Shown here: positions 15,612 through 24,845 of the stretch, one piece after another
Numbering within the stretch: the first letter of the stretch is position 1
Layout of the letters: the number at the start of each line of letters is the position of its first letter
Origin: JAIOSM01 sp964593725
Lineage (GTDB): Bacteria > Desulfobacterota > Desulfobacteria > Desulfobacterales > Desulfobacteraceae
Assembly (NCBI GenBank): GCA_964593725.1
Contig: CAZQJS010000011.1
Location: forward strand, 1 to 64,000
Length of the DNA stretch: 64,000 bases
Reading direction: 5' to 3'
Notes under the pieces: generated by a model
What the model saw: only the letters and a program-made list of their open reading frames with translations
What the model was told of the DNA's origin: nothing
Database searches by the model: none
Program-made: the position numbers and the translations under genes

Positions 15612-16454
15612 CTATTCCTCTGGTATATAAGTTACCCTGTTTGAATTATCACTTTGCCTTAATTTATTATATGCTCTCACTACAAAATAGTATTTTATTT
15701 TTTTTGTTAATGGAATATTTTTAAGTGAATATCTTGTCACATTTCCCACATCAATTTCTTCTGTATAATCACCTGGCGCAGACCCATAAAAGATTATATA
15801 ACCTGAAACGCTGCTGCTGCCAGATGCATCCCAGATAAGGTACATGTTATCATTCTCTTCAGGTATTGTCATAGTTATTTCAGGTGAGGAATAACCGCTC
15901 TCATTTCCACTTATATCGATTGCAGTCACGGCAAAATAATACAACACACCTGTATCAAGACCTGGAACTATATATTGATTTGTATTAACTGAGACTGGAA
16001 GTCCATAATCTCTGCTTTCAGTCCCGTAATATATTCTGTATCCTGCAAGGTCCTGTTCAGTGTTATTCTGCCATGTCAATAATATATTATCATGATCCAC
16101 AATTCCGGAAACTCCTCTTGGGAAAACAGGCGGTGTAGTATCAATGGTTTCAGGAACAGTATAGACTACAACGTTTGAGTTACTGCTGTGAAGAGCTGAA
16201 TTGTATGCCTGAACCGTAAAATAATAGGTTGTGCCTTCAGTTAAAGCAAAATTATCTAAAGAATATTGAGTTACACTACCCACATCCTTGTTCATGGAAT
16301 AATTACCCAGGGATGTCCCATAATAGATAGTATATCCAGTTGCATTCCCTGGAGAAACATCCCAGCAAAGAACCTGATTTGAAGCAAAAGCATTGTTACT
16401 TAACGTAAAAAAACCAATTATTATAATTGAAATAACCATTATTTTTTTTGACAT
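15612..16454 (-). CDS. secreted protein with three fibronectin type III-like domains
   Basis: A 280-residue protein with a signal peptide (MSKKIMVISIIIIGFFTLS, then NNAFAS) and three consecutive fibronectin III-like repeats at about residues 25-105, 107-200 and 205-280. Each shows the pattern W-x(8-12)-GY-x-IYYG and YYF-x-V-x-AYN. Repeats one and three are most alike. There is no PEP-CTERM tail or membrane anchor, so it should be freely secreted or held non-covalently. The ATG at 16454 is preferred to an upstream TTG at 16460, because GGAGG is eight bases before the ATG but only two from the TTG. It could be cargo of the adjacent machine or a matrix adhesin. Confidence 0.8.
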   Translation of the reverse strand: MSKKIMVISIIIIGFFTLSNNAFASNQVLCWDVSPGNATGYTIYYGTSLGNYSMNKDVGSVTQYSLDNFALTEGTTYYFTVQAYNSALHSSNSNVVVYTVPETIDTTPPVFPRGVSGIVDHDNILLTWQNNTEQDLAGYRIYYGTESRDYGLPVSVNTNQYIVPGLDTGVLYYFAVTAIDISGNESGYSSPEITMTIPEENDNMYLIWDASGSSSVSGYIIFYGSAPGDYTEEIDVGNVTRYSLKNIPLTKKIKYYFVVRAYNKLRQSDNSNRVTYIPEE

Positions 16455-16509
16455 ATGCAATACCTCCTTTATATTATATCAGCCCATGAATTAGAAAACT
16501 GAATCATGG

Positions 16510-17697
16510 CTATTCCATAGTCTCTATACGCAAATTTTCAGGAGGCATTAATATCTCAATGCCGCTGCCAGATGTATCGATGCCCACAAGAGTAATATCT
16601 GCACCAAAGTCTTTTCCATCACTCGCCCGTCCTCTGGCGTTTGACTCTGGCTGCAATGTATAATCATGATTTTGTACATCTGTAAACAGAGGATTTGAGG
16701 TGAAATTATGGCGTACTATATTATTTCCTGCCCTGCTGTAATCTGTAATCCTGTTGACCCGATAGATAATATTATTTATAAGCCTGTTATTATTTCCACA
16801 ACTTCCAAAATAGATACCATGCTTTGAAGAGCCATACACAGTATTGTGTTCTATCTGGCAATTACTCCCTCCAAAATTATCACAAAAGCGCATTCCTGTT
16901 TTTGACAATGCAATCACATTGTTTTTTATGGTAACATGGGATTGATCACAATAAATCCCACGTTCCGAACAATTTTCAATGAGATTATTCTCAACAATTA
17001 TATTCCGGCTGGTATTGTCTCCCCATTTCAGTGCCACACCATTCACAACATCATGAATATAATTATTTTTTATGATAAGGTTTGTAAGACGGCCATGATA
17101 TGAATCGATTTTAAAACCAGATGCATCTTTTCCTGTTATTTCACAATTTTTAATTGTAATATTCCGGACTGTTTCCTGGTAGCAGATTCTTATGTGTGCC
17201 GGGTTATAAAATCTATGAGTACCTCCAGCATTGGTTTCTGATATTTTGCAATGATCTAAAATGATATCTGACACGCCGCGTCCTTCACTTCCTATGGTGA
17301 CAGAACCACGTTCATGGCCTCCTCCTCCCCTGATATCAAGGTCCTTTAGTGTAATATTAGAGGCACTTGATATATTAAAAGTGGAAACTCTGGTATCATT
17401 ACCCTGCATGGCATTAATAACCGGTCTTACTTCTCCTTTTGCACCTCTGATAATCGTATTGCTTTTTGGACGCAATCCATGCTCTTGATAAACTCCTGAG
17501 TGTATAATAATTACATCGCCGTCTGAGCAGGCTTCCATGGCAGCAGAGATGGTACTATAACTTTTGTTATCCCCGACATGTAAGTCCTGGGCAGACAATG
17601 ACATGCCATTTATAAAAACATAAACAATAATGGTTAAATATGTAAATTTATTAAATAGATAATTAAGTAACAAATTATTCTTTGTGATTGTATACAT
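16510..17697 (-). CDS. secreted right-handed parallel beta-helix protein
   Basis: A 395-residue protein with an N-terminal hydrophobic signal ending near SLSAQ, then a DUF1565-type opening (LHVGDNKSYSTISAAMEAC and GDVIIIHSGVYQE). Many short turns of the N-x-I-I/V-x-N-N type follow (for example IIKNNYIHDV, IIVENNLIENC), typical of pectate-lyase-like beta-helices. Such proteins bind or cleave polysaccharides, commonly as lyases or epimerases; I see no diagnostic catalytic set. AAGGAG precedes the ATG by seven bases. It has no PEP-CTERM tail. In an exopolysaccharide locus it may trim, modify or bind the polymer. Confidence 0.8.
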   Translation of the reverse strand: MYTITKNNLLLNYLFNKFTYLTIIVYVFINGMSLSAQDLHVGDNKSYSTISAAMEACSDGDVIIIHSGVYQEHGLRPKSNTIIRGAKGEVRPVINAMQGNDTRVSTFNISSASNITLKDLDIRGGGGHERGSVTIGSEGRGVSDIILDHCKISETNAGGTHRFYNPAHIRICYQETVRNITIKNCEITGKDASGFKIDSYHGRLTNLIIKNNYIHDVVNGVALKWGDNTSRNIIVENNLIENCSERGIYCDQSHVTIKNNVIALSKTGMRFCDNFGGSNCQIEHNTVYGSSKHGIYFGSCGNNNRLINNIIYRVNRITDYSRAGNNIVRHNFTSNPLFTDVQNHDYTLQPESNARGRASDGKDFGADITLVGIDTSGSGIEILMPPENLRIETME

Positions 17698-17819
17698 TTT
17701 AATACTCCTTTTTGTAAAAATTTCAGAGCTCTTAATAAATTAATTGAAAACTATTATCCATATTGTAATTTTGCAAGTTACATGCCAGTGTTTTTCCATA
17801 TATCAATGGAAATGACGGG
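17698..17819. other. non-coding gap between beta-helix and glycosyltransferase genes
   Basis: This 122-base gap is one of the largest within the minus-strand locus. Apart from the AAGGAG ribosome-binding site of the downstream gene I see no convincing promoter, hairpin terminator or conserved leader. Confidence 0.3.
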
Positions 17820-18926
17820 TTATCGAGCAGGAATTGTAAGAACTCTTTTGTAAAGAGAGTAATATTTTTCCGCCATGGCAGATCGTGTAAAATTTTGTTT
17901 TACTGTTCTATAAGCTTCTTGAGACATGTTTTTATAAAGTTGATTATTCTTAAATAAAAGAATACATTTTTCAGCAAATTTTTCAGGTTCTCTTGAAGAT
18001 ATTAAAAAACCATTTACACCGTTTTTAATTATTTCTCCAAGTCCCCCGGTATCAGGCGCTATAACAGGTAAACCCATTGACATAGCTTCAAGTACACTCA
18101 TGGGAAGACCTTCATAAATTGATGTATTCAAATAAAGATCAATATTACTATAAAATGATTGAATATTATTTACATGGCCTGCCAGCTGGAATGAATCCAA
18201 AAGATTCAACTCTTTTATGCAGTCGCACACATTATTAAATTCAGGACCGTCACCTGCAATTTTAAATTTGATTCCATCTGTCTCTTTCTTTATTATACCT
18301 GCGATTTTAACCATTAAAGGATAATCTTTAACAGGAAAAAACCTGCCTGCAGAGCCTATAAAAAACTTATTGGCAGCTCTTTTTTTCTCTTTTACATGGT
18401 TTATATCTATGCCATTATGGATTATTTCGATCATTTCTCCATTGATGCGATAAAAAGCCTTGAGTTTACCTTTCATCCTCCGGGATACACTAATAATTTT
18501 TGAAAAAAAATTCTTTAAAAACCAAAGGTTTAACTTTAAAACAAATTGATTTTTCAAATCAACTGAATCATCAAATTTTTCTGATAATCCATGCTGGGTT
18601 GCTATCAATTTCATCCTGGAGGAAAAACCCCGGGAAAGGCATGAAATGATATTTTCCTTATACCTGTGGGAATGAATAATATCTGGTTTGGTTCTATGTA
18701 AGATTTTTCTGACATCAACTACAATATTTAAAAAATTTAATTTATTTTCATTAAGTAAATAAGTTTTTATCCCTTTACTGTTAAGTTTATCAAACAGAAT
18801 ACCTTTGTTTAAAACAATGATCTCAAGCTCTATGTCAGAATACAGGTTAAGACTTTCGAGCAGGTGAAATGCCATTGACTCGGCGCCCCCCCACAAATCT
18901 CCTGAAATTATGTGGCATATTTTCAT
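17820..18926 (-). CDS. GT4 family glycosyltransferase
   Basis: A 368-residue GT-B fold glycosyltransferase that adds a sugar from a nucleotide donor to a lipid-linked repeat unit in the cytoplasm. The N-terminal loop GDLWGGAE and the C-terminal donor-binding motif EGLPMSVLEAM (E-x7-E), followed by a conserved GLPVIAPDTGG, are diagnostic of family GT4. Donor and linkage cannot be read from sequence. It is the last gene of the sugar-assembly block, seven bases after the methyltransferase gene. Confidence 0.85.
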   Translation of the reverse strand: MKICHIISGDLWGGAESMAFHLLESLNLYSDIELEIIVLNKGILFDKLNSKGIKTYLLNENKLNFLNIVVDVRKILHRTKPDIIHSHRYKENIISCLSRGFSSRMKLIATQHGLSEKFDDSVDLKNQFVLKLNLWFLKNFFSKIISVSRRMKGKLKAFYRINGEMIEIIHNGIDINHVKEKKRAANKFFIGSAGRFFPVKDYPLMVKIAGIIKKETDGIKFKIAGDGPEFNNVCDCIKELNLLDSFQLAGHVNNIQSFYSNIDLYLNTSIYEGLPMSVLEAMSMGLPVIAPDTGGLGEIIKNGVNGFLISSREPEKFAEKCILLFKNNQLYKNMSQEAYRTVKQNFTRSAMAEKYYSLYKRVLTIPAR

Positions 18927-18933
18927 TGATCCA

Positions 18934-19779
18934 TTAATATTTTTTTATGGTTAGAACCATGTAACCCTCACCTAAAAAGAGTCTGGCTAAAAATTGAGGC
19001 ACACCTATTTTTTTTTTTACAATGTTTTCAATGGAAAAAGTCAACAGATTTAATGGATGAGGAAGAAAATTGAAGAAAAAAAATCTGGTATGAACCAAAT
19101 GAAAATTCATGGATTTAAGCTCTTTTTTAAATTTTAATGGAGAATGTTTTCTGATGGTAAAATGCCTTCTTTTTATTTTTCCAAGCTTTAAAATATCAGA
19201 TTTAATAAATGATAAAATCTTTGTTACAAAGCCATTTTTTTTTAAAAACTCCAGGAAATTATCAAAAACCAGATTATATGAGTATTTATTTGTAACTGAT
19301 ATCAATAAGAAGCCGCCAGGGGTAAGAATTCTGTGGAATTCACAAAGCGCCTTTTTATCATTTTTAAGATATTCTATTACACCTGCAGAACAGATAAGGT
19401 CAAATGTATTATCTTTAAACGGGAGGCTTTCTATATCGCTCATTGCAATATTTGGAAAAAAATGACTTCCTGCTTTTTTATTGTTATCTTTTGCAGTTTT
19501 GAGCATGTTCACTGACCTGTCAACTCCGGCAACAGGTATGCCCCGTTCTGCAAGATCACACATGAGCAATCCCGGCCCACAGCCGGCATCCAGAGTTAAA
19601 AAATTACTGGGTTTTTTCTCCAAAATTATGCTGTCAACAATATCAAGCATGTTCTCATGTCTGACAGACATATAAGTCCTTCTTTCAGACATGTATTTAT
19701 ACTTAACATAATCTTTGCTGTCTTCATCAAAAAATGCAGCTATCTCTTCTTTTGTATTTGCAAACCTGTTCTTTCCCAT
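18934..19779 (-). CDS. class I SAM-dependent methyltransferase
   Basis: A 281-residue soluble protein with the Rossmann-type SAM site: motif I is LDAGCGPGLL, the acidic residue after strand 2 is in VAGVDRS, and the post-motif segment is FDLICSAGVIEYL. It is a Methyltransf_11/25-type enzyme. The C-terminal 100 residues are basic and hydrophobic and could hold a lipid- or sugar-linked acceptor. Within this glycosyltransferase cluster it probably methylates a sugar of the repeat unit, though the target is not established. Confidence 0.8.
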   Translation of the reverse strand: MGKNRFANTKEEIAAFFDEDSKDYVKYKYMSERRTYMSVRHENMLDIVDSIILEKKPSNFLTLDAGCGPGLLMCDLAERGIPVAGVDRSVNMLKTAKDNNKKAGSHFFPNIAMSDIESLPFKDNTFDLICSAGVIEYLKNDKKALCEFHRILTPGGFLLISVTNKYSYNLVFDNFLEFLKKNGFVTKILSFIKSDILKLGKIKRRHFTIRKHSPLKFKKELKSMNFHLVHTRFFFFNFLPHPLNLLTFSIENIVKKKIGVPQFLARLFLGEGYMVLTIKKY

Positions 19780-19832
19780 GCTTTTTACCTGTTTTATATT
19801 TTAAGTTCTCAAACTAATATTCTGGTTTTAAG

Positions 19833-21059
19833 CTATATATTTTCATATAATCTACTGATCCTGCGGCCAATATGGTCACTTGAATAATTCTTTTCAACAA
19901 ACCTTCTTCCATTTTCACTGATTTGAGCATAAAGCTCTTTATTGGTAAAAAGCATCTGAATTTTTTCAAGAAACTTTTCTTTAGTGTCGGCAATCATTAT
20001 ATTTTTATGATCTTCCAGATCAATTCCTTCAACTGCGATTCCTGTTGCAACTACAGGAATTCCCTGGGCAAGTGCATCCAGGATTTTAAGCCTTGTACCT
20101 CCGCCATCCATAATCGGGCAAACATATACTTTTGCTTTATTAATATATATGCGGACATCTTTAACAAAACCTGCAAGTTTTATATCTTTCATCTTTTCAA
20201 CGAGTTGTTCAAGAATTAAAGGAGGATTTTTACCAATAACTGTCAGTTTAAGTTCTGGCAGGTATTTTTTTAAATAGGGCCAGAATTCGCTGCAAAAAAG
20301 TATCATTGCATCGGCATTGGGATACCAGTCCAGACTTCCTGCGAAAATAAGTTCATCAGACATGTAATCATGCTTCTCAAACCTGTAATAATCAAGGTCA
20401 ACCGGGTTTTCAACCACTGCTGTCTTAATGGTTCTGTTTTTCTTGCTTAATCTTGATTGATCCAGATCAGATACGACAATATTAAGATCATATTTTCCAC
20501 AATGTTTTTTTTCATATATTTTTAAAAGCAATGCCTCAATGTTTAAAGCTGATTTTAAAAAAATGTTTTTTTCTTTTTCAGCCCTGCGTTTCATCATTTC
20601 AGATTCAATATTATGATGATTTAAAACAGTTTTAATTGTGATCTTATTTAACACAGGGTCAATAAGACCTAAAGTATCTACATGTACAAGATCAATATCA
20701 AACTCTTTTATAATTTTTAAAACTTCACAACAAAGATCATAACTTCTGTAAAGATGAACAGAATAAGGCATCTGATTGAACACGCACCATGATATATGGA
20801 ATAACTTATTTAACAGTGAACTGTTTTGAATACTTTTTGCCCTGAACGGCAGGATTTTAATATATTTAAAAAATTGTGATAACTCAAGTTCAGCATCTTT
20901 TACATGATTTTTTGATTCAAACCCTACACTTTTATCATAGGATAGCAGGTAAACATCATGTTTTTTGGCAAGTTCTGTAGAAAGACACCTGGTTCTCTGC
21001 AGGGCGCCGTGCCCTGTGGCAGGGTATGGCAGAAAATGGGATACCCATAGTATTTTCAT
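19833..21059 (-). CDS. glycosyltransferase (GT4-like, PEP-CTERM stp1-type)
   Basis: A 408-residue GT-B glycosyltransferase. The N terminus ILWVSHFLPYP followed by GHGALQRTRCLSTELAKKH resembles sugar transferases found in exosortase loci. The C-terminal donor site reads DGGGTRLKILDALAQGIPVV, where the usual E-x7-E pair is replaced by Asp at both ends. The VEGID segment just after it is common in this subfamily. AAGGA lies five bases before the ATG. Specificity is unknown. Confidence 0.82.
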   Translation of the reverse strand: MKILWVSHFLPYPATGHGALQRTRCLSTELAKKHDVYLLSYDKSVGFESKNHVKDAELELSQFFKYIKILPFRAKSIQNSSLLNKLFHISWCVFNQMPYSVHLYRSYDLCCEVLKIIKEFDIDLVHVDTLGLIDPVLNKITIKTVLNHHNIESEMMKRRAEKEKNIFLKSALNIEALLLKIYEKKHCGKYDLNIVVSDLDQSRLSKKNRTIKTAVVENPVDLDYYRFEKHDYMSDELIFAGSLDWYPNADAMILFCSEFWPYLKKYLPELKLTVIGKNPPLILEQLVEKMKDIKLAGFVKDVRIYINKAKVYVCPIMDGGGTRLKILDALAQGIPVVATGIAVEGIDLEDHKNIMIADTKEKFLEKIQMLFTNKELYAQISENGRRFVEKNYSSDHIGRRISRLYENI

Positions 21060-21105
21060 GGTTTTCCTTTATAGGTGATTAGAAAAATCTGTTTATCCTG
21101 TCCTG

Positions 21106-22470
21106 TTAAATTACTTTTTTGATATACTTGTTCAGTTCTTTATAATATATGCTCATTTTTTTATAATTATCAGTATCAAAGTATGACAACTCAGGCGTAT
21201 TAACTTTAACCACAATATCTTTATTAATTTTCAGGCTCTTTTTTTTTTCAATATTTTTAAAAGCCATTACAAGGGATTTTACTGACAATTCCAGGGATAT
21301 ATTATTTTTAACCCATTGATATGGTTTATATCTCTTTTCCTCTAAAATAGAATCAAGGTTCTCCATAAAATCAACTAGTTTGTGTTTCTTTATAAAGCCG
21401 CCAGTTTGGGAATTTATGTATTCATATTTATACCCATAATTGAACCCTTTAAGAATAAATACCGGCAAATCAACATGCATGGCTTCAATTAACGATTTAT
21501 TAAATCCTTCCTTTTGTGATAACAAAAGAAGGATTCTGGACTCGTTCATGAACTTATTTAACTGCGGCTGTTCTATATCCTCAACAGCTGAAATATTACT
21601 CTTTACATTAAAGTATTCAGCTTCAGACATTATATCATTCAAGCTTTTGGGCCAAGGCTTCCCAACCAGTAATATTTTAATTTTCTTGTTTTTTTTTAAT
21701 TTTGAAATGGCTTTAAAAAGGCTCCAATGCCTTTTAAAATCAGCCCATATTGCGACCATTATAATATCGAATTTTTTTCTGCTTGTCTGTATTGGAAAGA
21801 ATACATTGGGATTTACCCAGCAGTTGGAACCAATGGGCACAGTAAACCAATTGTTGTGAACCCCATTAATAAAATTTCTGTCAACAGGTTCAGGAGCCTG
21901 GAAAACAATGATAAGATTATCATTTAAAAGTGAAAGAATATCCTGATCAAAATACCCGCAAAAGCTTGGTTCCACAACTAGTATATAGTCCCTGGCCAGC
22001 TTATCAAGATCAAAAATTAACGAGAAAAATCTAAAGTAGTCTGTGAATTTAATCAACATAACACCTTTTCTGTTTCCCACAGGAGGCGATAATATTATCA
22101 ATCGGCTGTCAAAAGGCTTCCCACCTTTCTTGATACTATCTTTAAGCCTTTTACATTCTGCCCTGTCATTTTTTTTTAAAGGTATTTTCCTGAAACCATT
22201 TATAAGTTCATGCCTGGTTTTACCTGATAAAAAAAAGAGAAGTAAACTTAAAGTTATTTTCCGTGTCCAGTTAAAATTGATATGACGAAAAATCCTGCCC
22301 AGAAAGTCAATGGCCAAATTGTATTTTCTGAATAAACATGCAAAGCCTGATATTATGGAATAAATTAATAAAAGCAGAATCCTAAAAACAATCGAATCAA
22401 ATCTTGCATAATCAATGAGCATATTTTTCATAATTCTAATGCCGATTTTTATTCTCTTCTGTTTCTCCAT
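21106..22470 (-). CDS. glycosyltransferase family 1/4-like protein with hydrophobic N terminus
   Basis: A 454-residue protein whose first 90 residues are basic and hydrophobic (a likely membrane-associated helix at about 30-45). A GT-B core follows with WADFKRHWSLFKAISKL and a donor site KEGFNKSLIEAM (E-x7-E), and a glycine-containing loop follows. Sequence similarity to well-known GT4 enzymes is weaker than for its neighbours. AAGGAG precedes the ATG by five bases. It probably adds one sugar of the repeat unit at the membrane. Confidence 0.7.
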   Translation of the reverse strand: MEKQKRIKIGIRIMKNMLIDYARFDSIVFRILLLLIYSIISGFACLFRKYNLAIDFLGRIFRHINFNWTRKITLSLLLFFLSGKTRHELINGFRKIPLKKNDRAECKRLKDSIKKGGKPFDSRLIILSPPVGNRKGVMLIKFTDYFRFFSLIFDLDKLARDYILVVEPSFCGYFDQDILSLLNDNLIIVFQAPEPVDRNFINGVHNNWFTVPIGSNCWVNPNVFFPIQTSRKKFDIIMVAIWADFKRHWSLFKAISKLKKNKKIKILLVGKPWPKSLNDIMSEAEYFNVKSNISAVEDIEQPQLNKFMNESRILLLLSQKEGFNKSLIEAMHVDLPVFILKGFNYGYKYEYINSQTGGFIKKHKLVDFMENLDSILEEKRYKPYQWVKNNISLELSVKSLVMAFKNIEKKKSLKINKDIVVKVNTPELSYFDTDNYKKMSIYYKELNKYIKKVI

Positions 22471-22524
22471 TCAACTCCTTCTTATTAATGATCAATTTAT
22501 CATCTGTTTATTATCATCTATTTA

Positions 22525-23529
22525 CTATTTATTAATCATCTTGATTCCAAGATTCACTGTAAAAACAGGAAGTGGATCTGCTATATCCTGATGAATATTC
22601 ACACGTTTAAGTTCAAACGGATCAAAACCATGTGAGTTATAGCCACGATTCAGAGACACTGCTCCATTATATTTCAATTCATATAAAACCTTTTTTATTT
22701 CTGCATTATATTGTCCATCAGGATAACAAAAAATATTTTTGAGATTAACACCATGCTCATATGCTTTTTTTACCGGCAGTTTTACCTGTTCTTTGATCAT
22801 GTTTTTTGGAAGTTTTGTTAAAATAAAATGCTGTTTTGAGTGGTAGGCAAAATCTATTCCTGCTGACTGCATCTTTCTTATCTGCTGCCAGTCAAGAAAC
22901 CTGTAATTGTTCTTTCTTTCACCTTTACATTGTGTGTTATATATTTTTTTAAGATTGTCTGAAATTTCGGAAAACTCTTTAAAGGAAAGTTTTCTCAAAG
23001 CCTGGTTTATAATTTGAGCTTTTCTTTTTTTATCTGCAGATTTCTGCCTGAACAATTCATCAATCATTGTTATACCAGTTGTTATCAATTCTGCTTTTTC
23101 ATGTTCATGGACGATTTCAAAACATAAATCCCAGCAGCTCAGACGGTTTGTACCTATATTATCACCTATTAAAAAAACAGTAGCAGGAACCCTGGCTTTT
23201 TCTAAAACCGGAAATGCATATTCAAAGTTATCATACCAGCCATCATCAAAGGTGATTGCACACAAATGCCCATGGAACTTTTCCTCTCCTTTGATTTTAA
23301 ACATTAAATCTTTAAGGGATAAAATCGTAAAGTTTTTTTTCAACCAGTTAATATGGGTTGAAAAGGCCTCTTTAGAAACAAAGATACCGTTCATTGTCGG
23401 GTTAGACAATAAGTATTCTTCGGGCATAATCCTATGGTAGCATAGGATTAACGCCCTTCCTCCCTGACTTTTCAGAACAATATCGTTTGCTTTGGTATAG
23501 TGGCAAATGGAATAAAGAAAATTTCTCAT
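22525..23529 (-). CDS. polysaccharide deacetylase family protein (NodB-like)
   Basis: A 334-residue carbohydrate esterase 4-type protein. The metal/catalytic motif TFDDGW (Asp-Asp) appears near residue 95. The later histidine pair is HSKQH near residue 225, and FCYPDGQYN near residue 267 fits the motif with an Arg/Asp loop. It would remove acetyl groups from N-acetylated sugars. No signal peptide is evident, so it may act on cytoplasmic lipid-linked intermediates. It differs clearly from the exosortase-type deacetylase at 44370, so the locus has two. Confidence 0.82.
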   Translation of the reverse strand: MRNFLYSICHYTKANDIVLKSQGGRALILCYHRIMPEEYLLSNPTMNGIFVSKEAFSTHINWLKKNFTILSLKDLMFKIKGEEKFHGHLCAITFDDGWYDNFEYAFPVLEKARVPATVFLIGDNIGTNRLSCWDLCFEIVHEHEKAELITTGITMIDELFRQKSADKKRKAQIINQALRKLSFKEFSEISDNLKKIYNTQCKGERKNNYRFLDWQQIRKMQSAGIDFAYHSKQHFILTKLPKNMIKEQVKLPVKKAYEHGVNLKNIFCYPDGQYNAEIKKVLYELKYNGAVSLNRGYNSHGFDPFELKRVNIHQDIADPLPVFTVNLGIKMINK

Positions 23530-23569
23530 TCTGCTTTCCAGTATAATTGATTAGACAAGGAAGTTATGT

Positions 23570-24823
23570 TTAAAATATTTCTTGTTCTTTATTAATCTGA
23601 TTTTCCTTTGCTCTGTCTGCATATTCATTCATAATAGCTGCTGATGCGGCAATAAGCCCGGTAAGATACCAGTAATGGGCATAATACAGAACAGAAAGAA
23701 ATGTACCTGTGGCAAAGAATCCAACCAAAGATGCTATAAAGGCACGTCCAGTATAGTTTAAGAATTTTTTCTCCTTATCTATGCCTTTGCTGTCATCATG
23801 AAAACTGATATTTTTCAGCCTGAATATATCTTTAAGATTATAAAAAAGCAGCATGGCATAAATAAAAATCCCAATAACACCAAGTTCCGGAATTAATGTA
23901 AACCATATTGAATGTGCTGCTCTGCCATACATCCCGCGCTGAAAATATTCTGTCTGGTATTCTGGAAAACGAACCGGATAATTATTTCCTCCTACACCAA
24001 AAGGATTATCAATAAACATGAATATACCTGATTTCCAGGATTCTATCCTCTCTTTTCCAGTGCTGTCTTCTTCCATGCTTGTGGAGGTTGACATCTCATC
24101 CCAGTATTTGTCTTCGGCAAAAATCATCATCATTGATACAAGCACCATGATCATCAAAGTTGCAATGACCTTCCGCCTTGAAAAAAACCATATTACTGCA
24201 CCGGTAGCGATCAATCCAATAAATCCCCCTCGTGAAAAAGAGACCACAATGGAAAAAATCCCCACCACCAGGCCTGTAAGGCAAATTAGTTTTGGAAGAA
24301 GTTTCTCATAGGAAAAAAAAAGAAAATAACAAAACGGAATCCACAGATTTATATATAAGGCAAGATCATTTTCATCTTCAAAATAATTACCTGGCCCGTA
24401 TCCAGCATGTGTTAAAGCATATATGGCAATATAAACTTCAATGCAAATAAGAATCAGGATAAATTTTTGTAATCTTGAAAAAGAGTTAACTGTGATTATG
24501 ACAGAAAGGATAAAGGGCATATATAAAAGCTGCGTACTTGCAGCAATATATGCAAGGTGATTATTTTGTGCAAAGGGAATATGGCATCCCAGCAAAAGTA
24601 TGAAAAGCCACATATATGTAACTTGTCTGTTTTTTGTACGGTGGTACTGCCCGCCATTGATTATAAAAAAGATTAATATTGCCATTAATATCAGCATTGG
24701 CCGCATAAACCCCAGGTGCACCACCTGGTATATACGTGCATAGTCAAGAATTATATACAAAACAGTAAAAAAATAGAACTGCGACGTATCATGCGATGTC
24801 TCAATAATCTCTGAATTGTTCAT
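23570..24823 (-). CDS. O-antigen ligase/polymerase-like membrane protein (exosortase-associated)
   Basis: A 417-residue polytopic membrane protein with about ten to twelve helices and the Wzy/WaaL-type large periplasmic loop. The loop contains SFSRGGFIGL and later AAHSIWFTLIPELGVIGIFI; this H-S-x-x-F-x-x-x-x-E-x-G motif is the signature of the putative O-glycosylation ligases of exosortase A loci. It may polymerise repeat units or attach glycan to PEP-CTERM proteins. It stands between two glycosyltransferase-type genes and close to the flippase. Confidence 0.82.
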   Translation of the reverse strand: MNNSEIIETSHDTSQFYFFTVLYIILDYARIYQVVHLGFMRPMLILMAILIFFIINGGQYHRTKNRQVTYMWLFILLLGCHIPFAQNNHLAYIAASTQLLYMPFILSVIITVNSFSRLQKFILILICIEVYIAIYALTHAGYGPGNYFEDENDLALYINLWIPFCYFLFFSYEKLLPKLICLTGLVVGIFSIVVSFSRGGFIGLIATGAVIWFFSRRKVIATLMIMVLVSMMMIFAEDKYWDEMSTSTSMEEDSTGKERIESWKSGIFMFIDNPFGVGGNNYPVRFPEYQTEYFQRGMYGRAAHSIWFTLIPELGVIGIFIYAMLLFYNLKDIFRLKNISFHDDSKGIDKEKKFLNYTGRAFIASLVGFFATGTFLSVLYYAHYWYLTGLIAASAAIMNEYADRAKENQINKEQEIF

Positions 24824-24845
24824 ATTTTAAGTATTAAAAAATCTT

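Noticed and set aside
15612..17697. PEP-CTERM or other sorting tails on the FnIII and beta-helix proteins
   Set aside because: Both C termini are hydrophilic with no PEP motif, hydrophobic helix or basic end.
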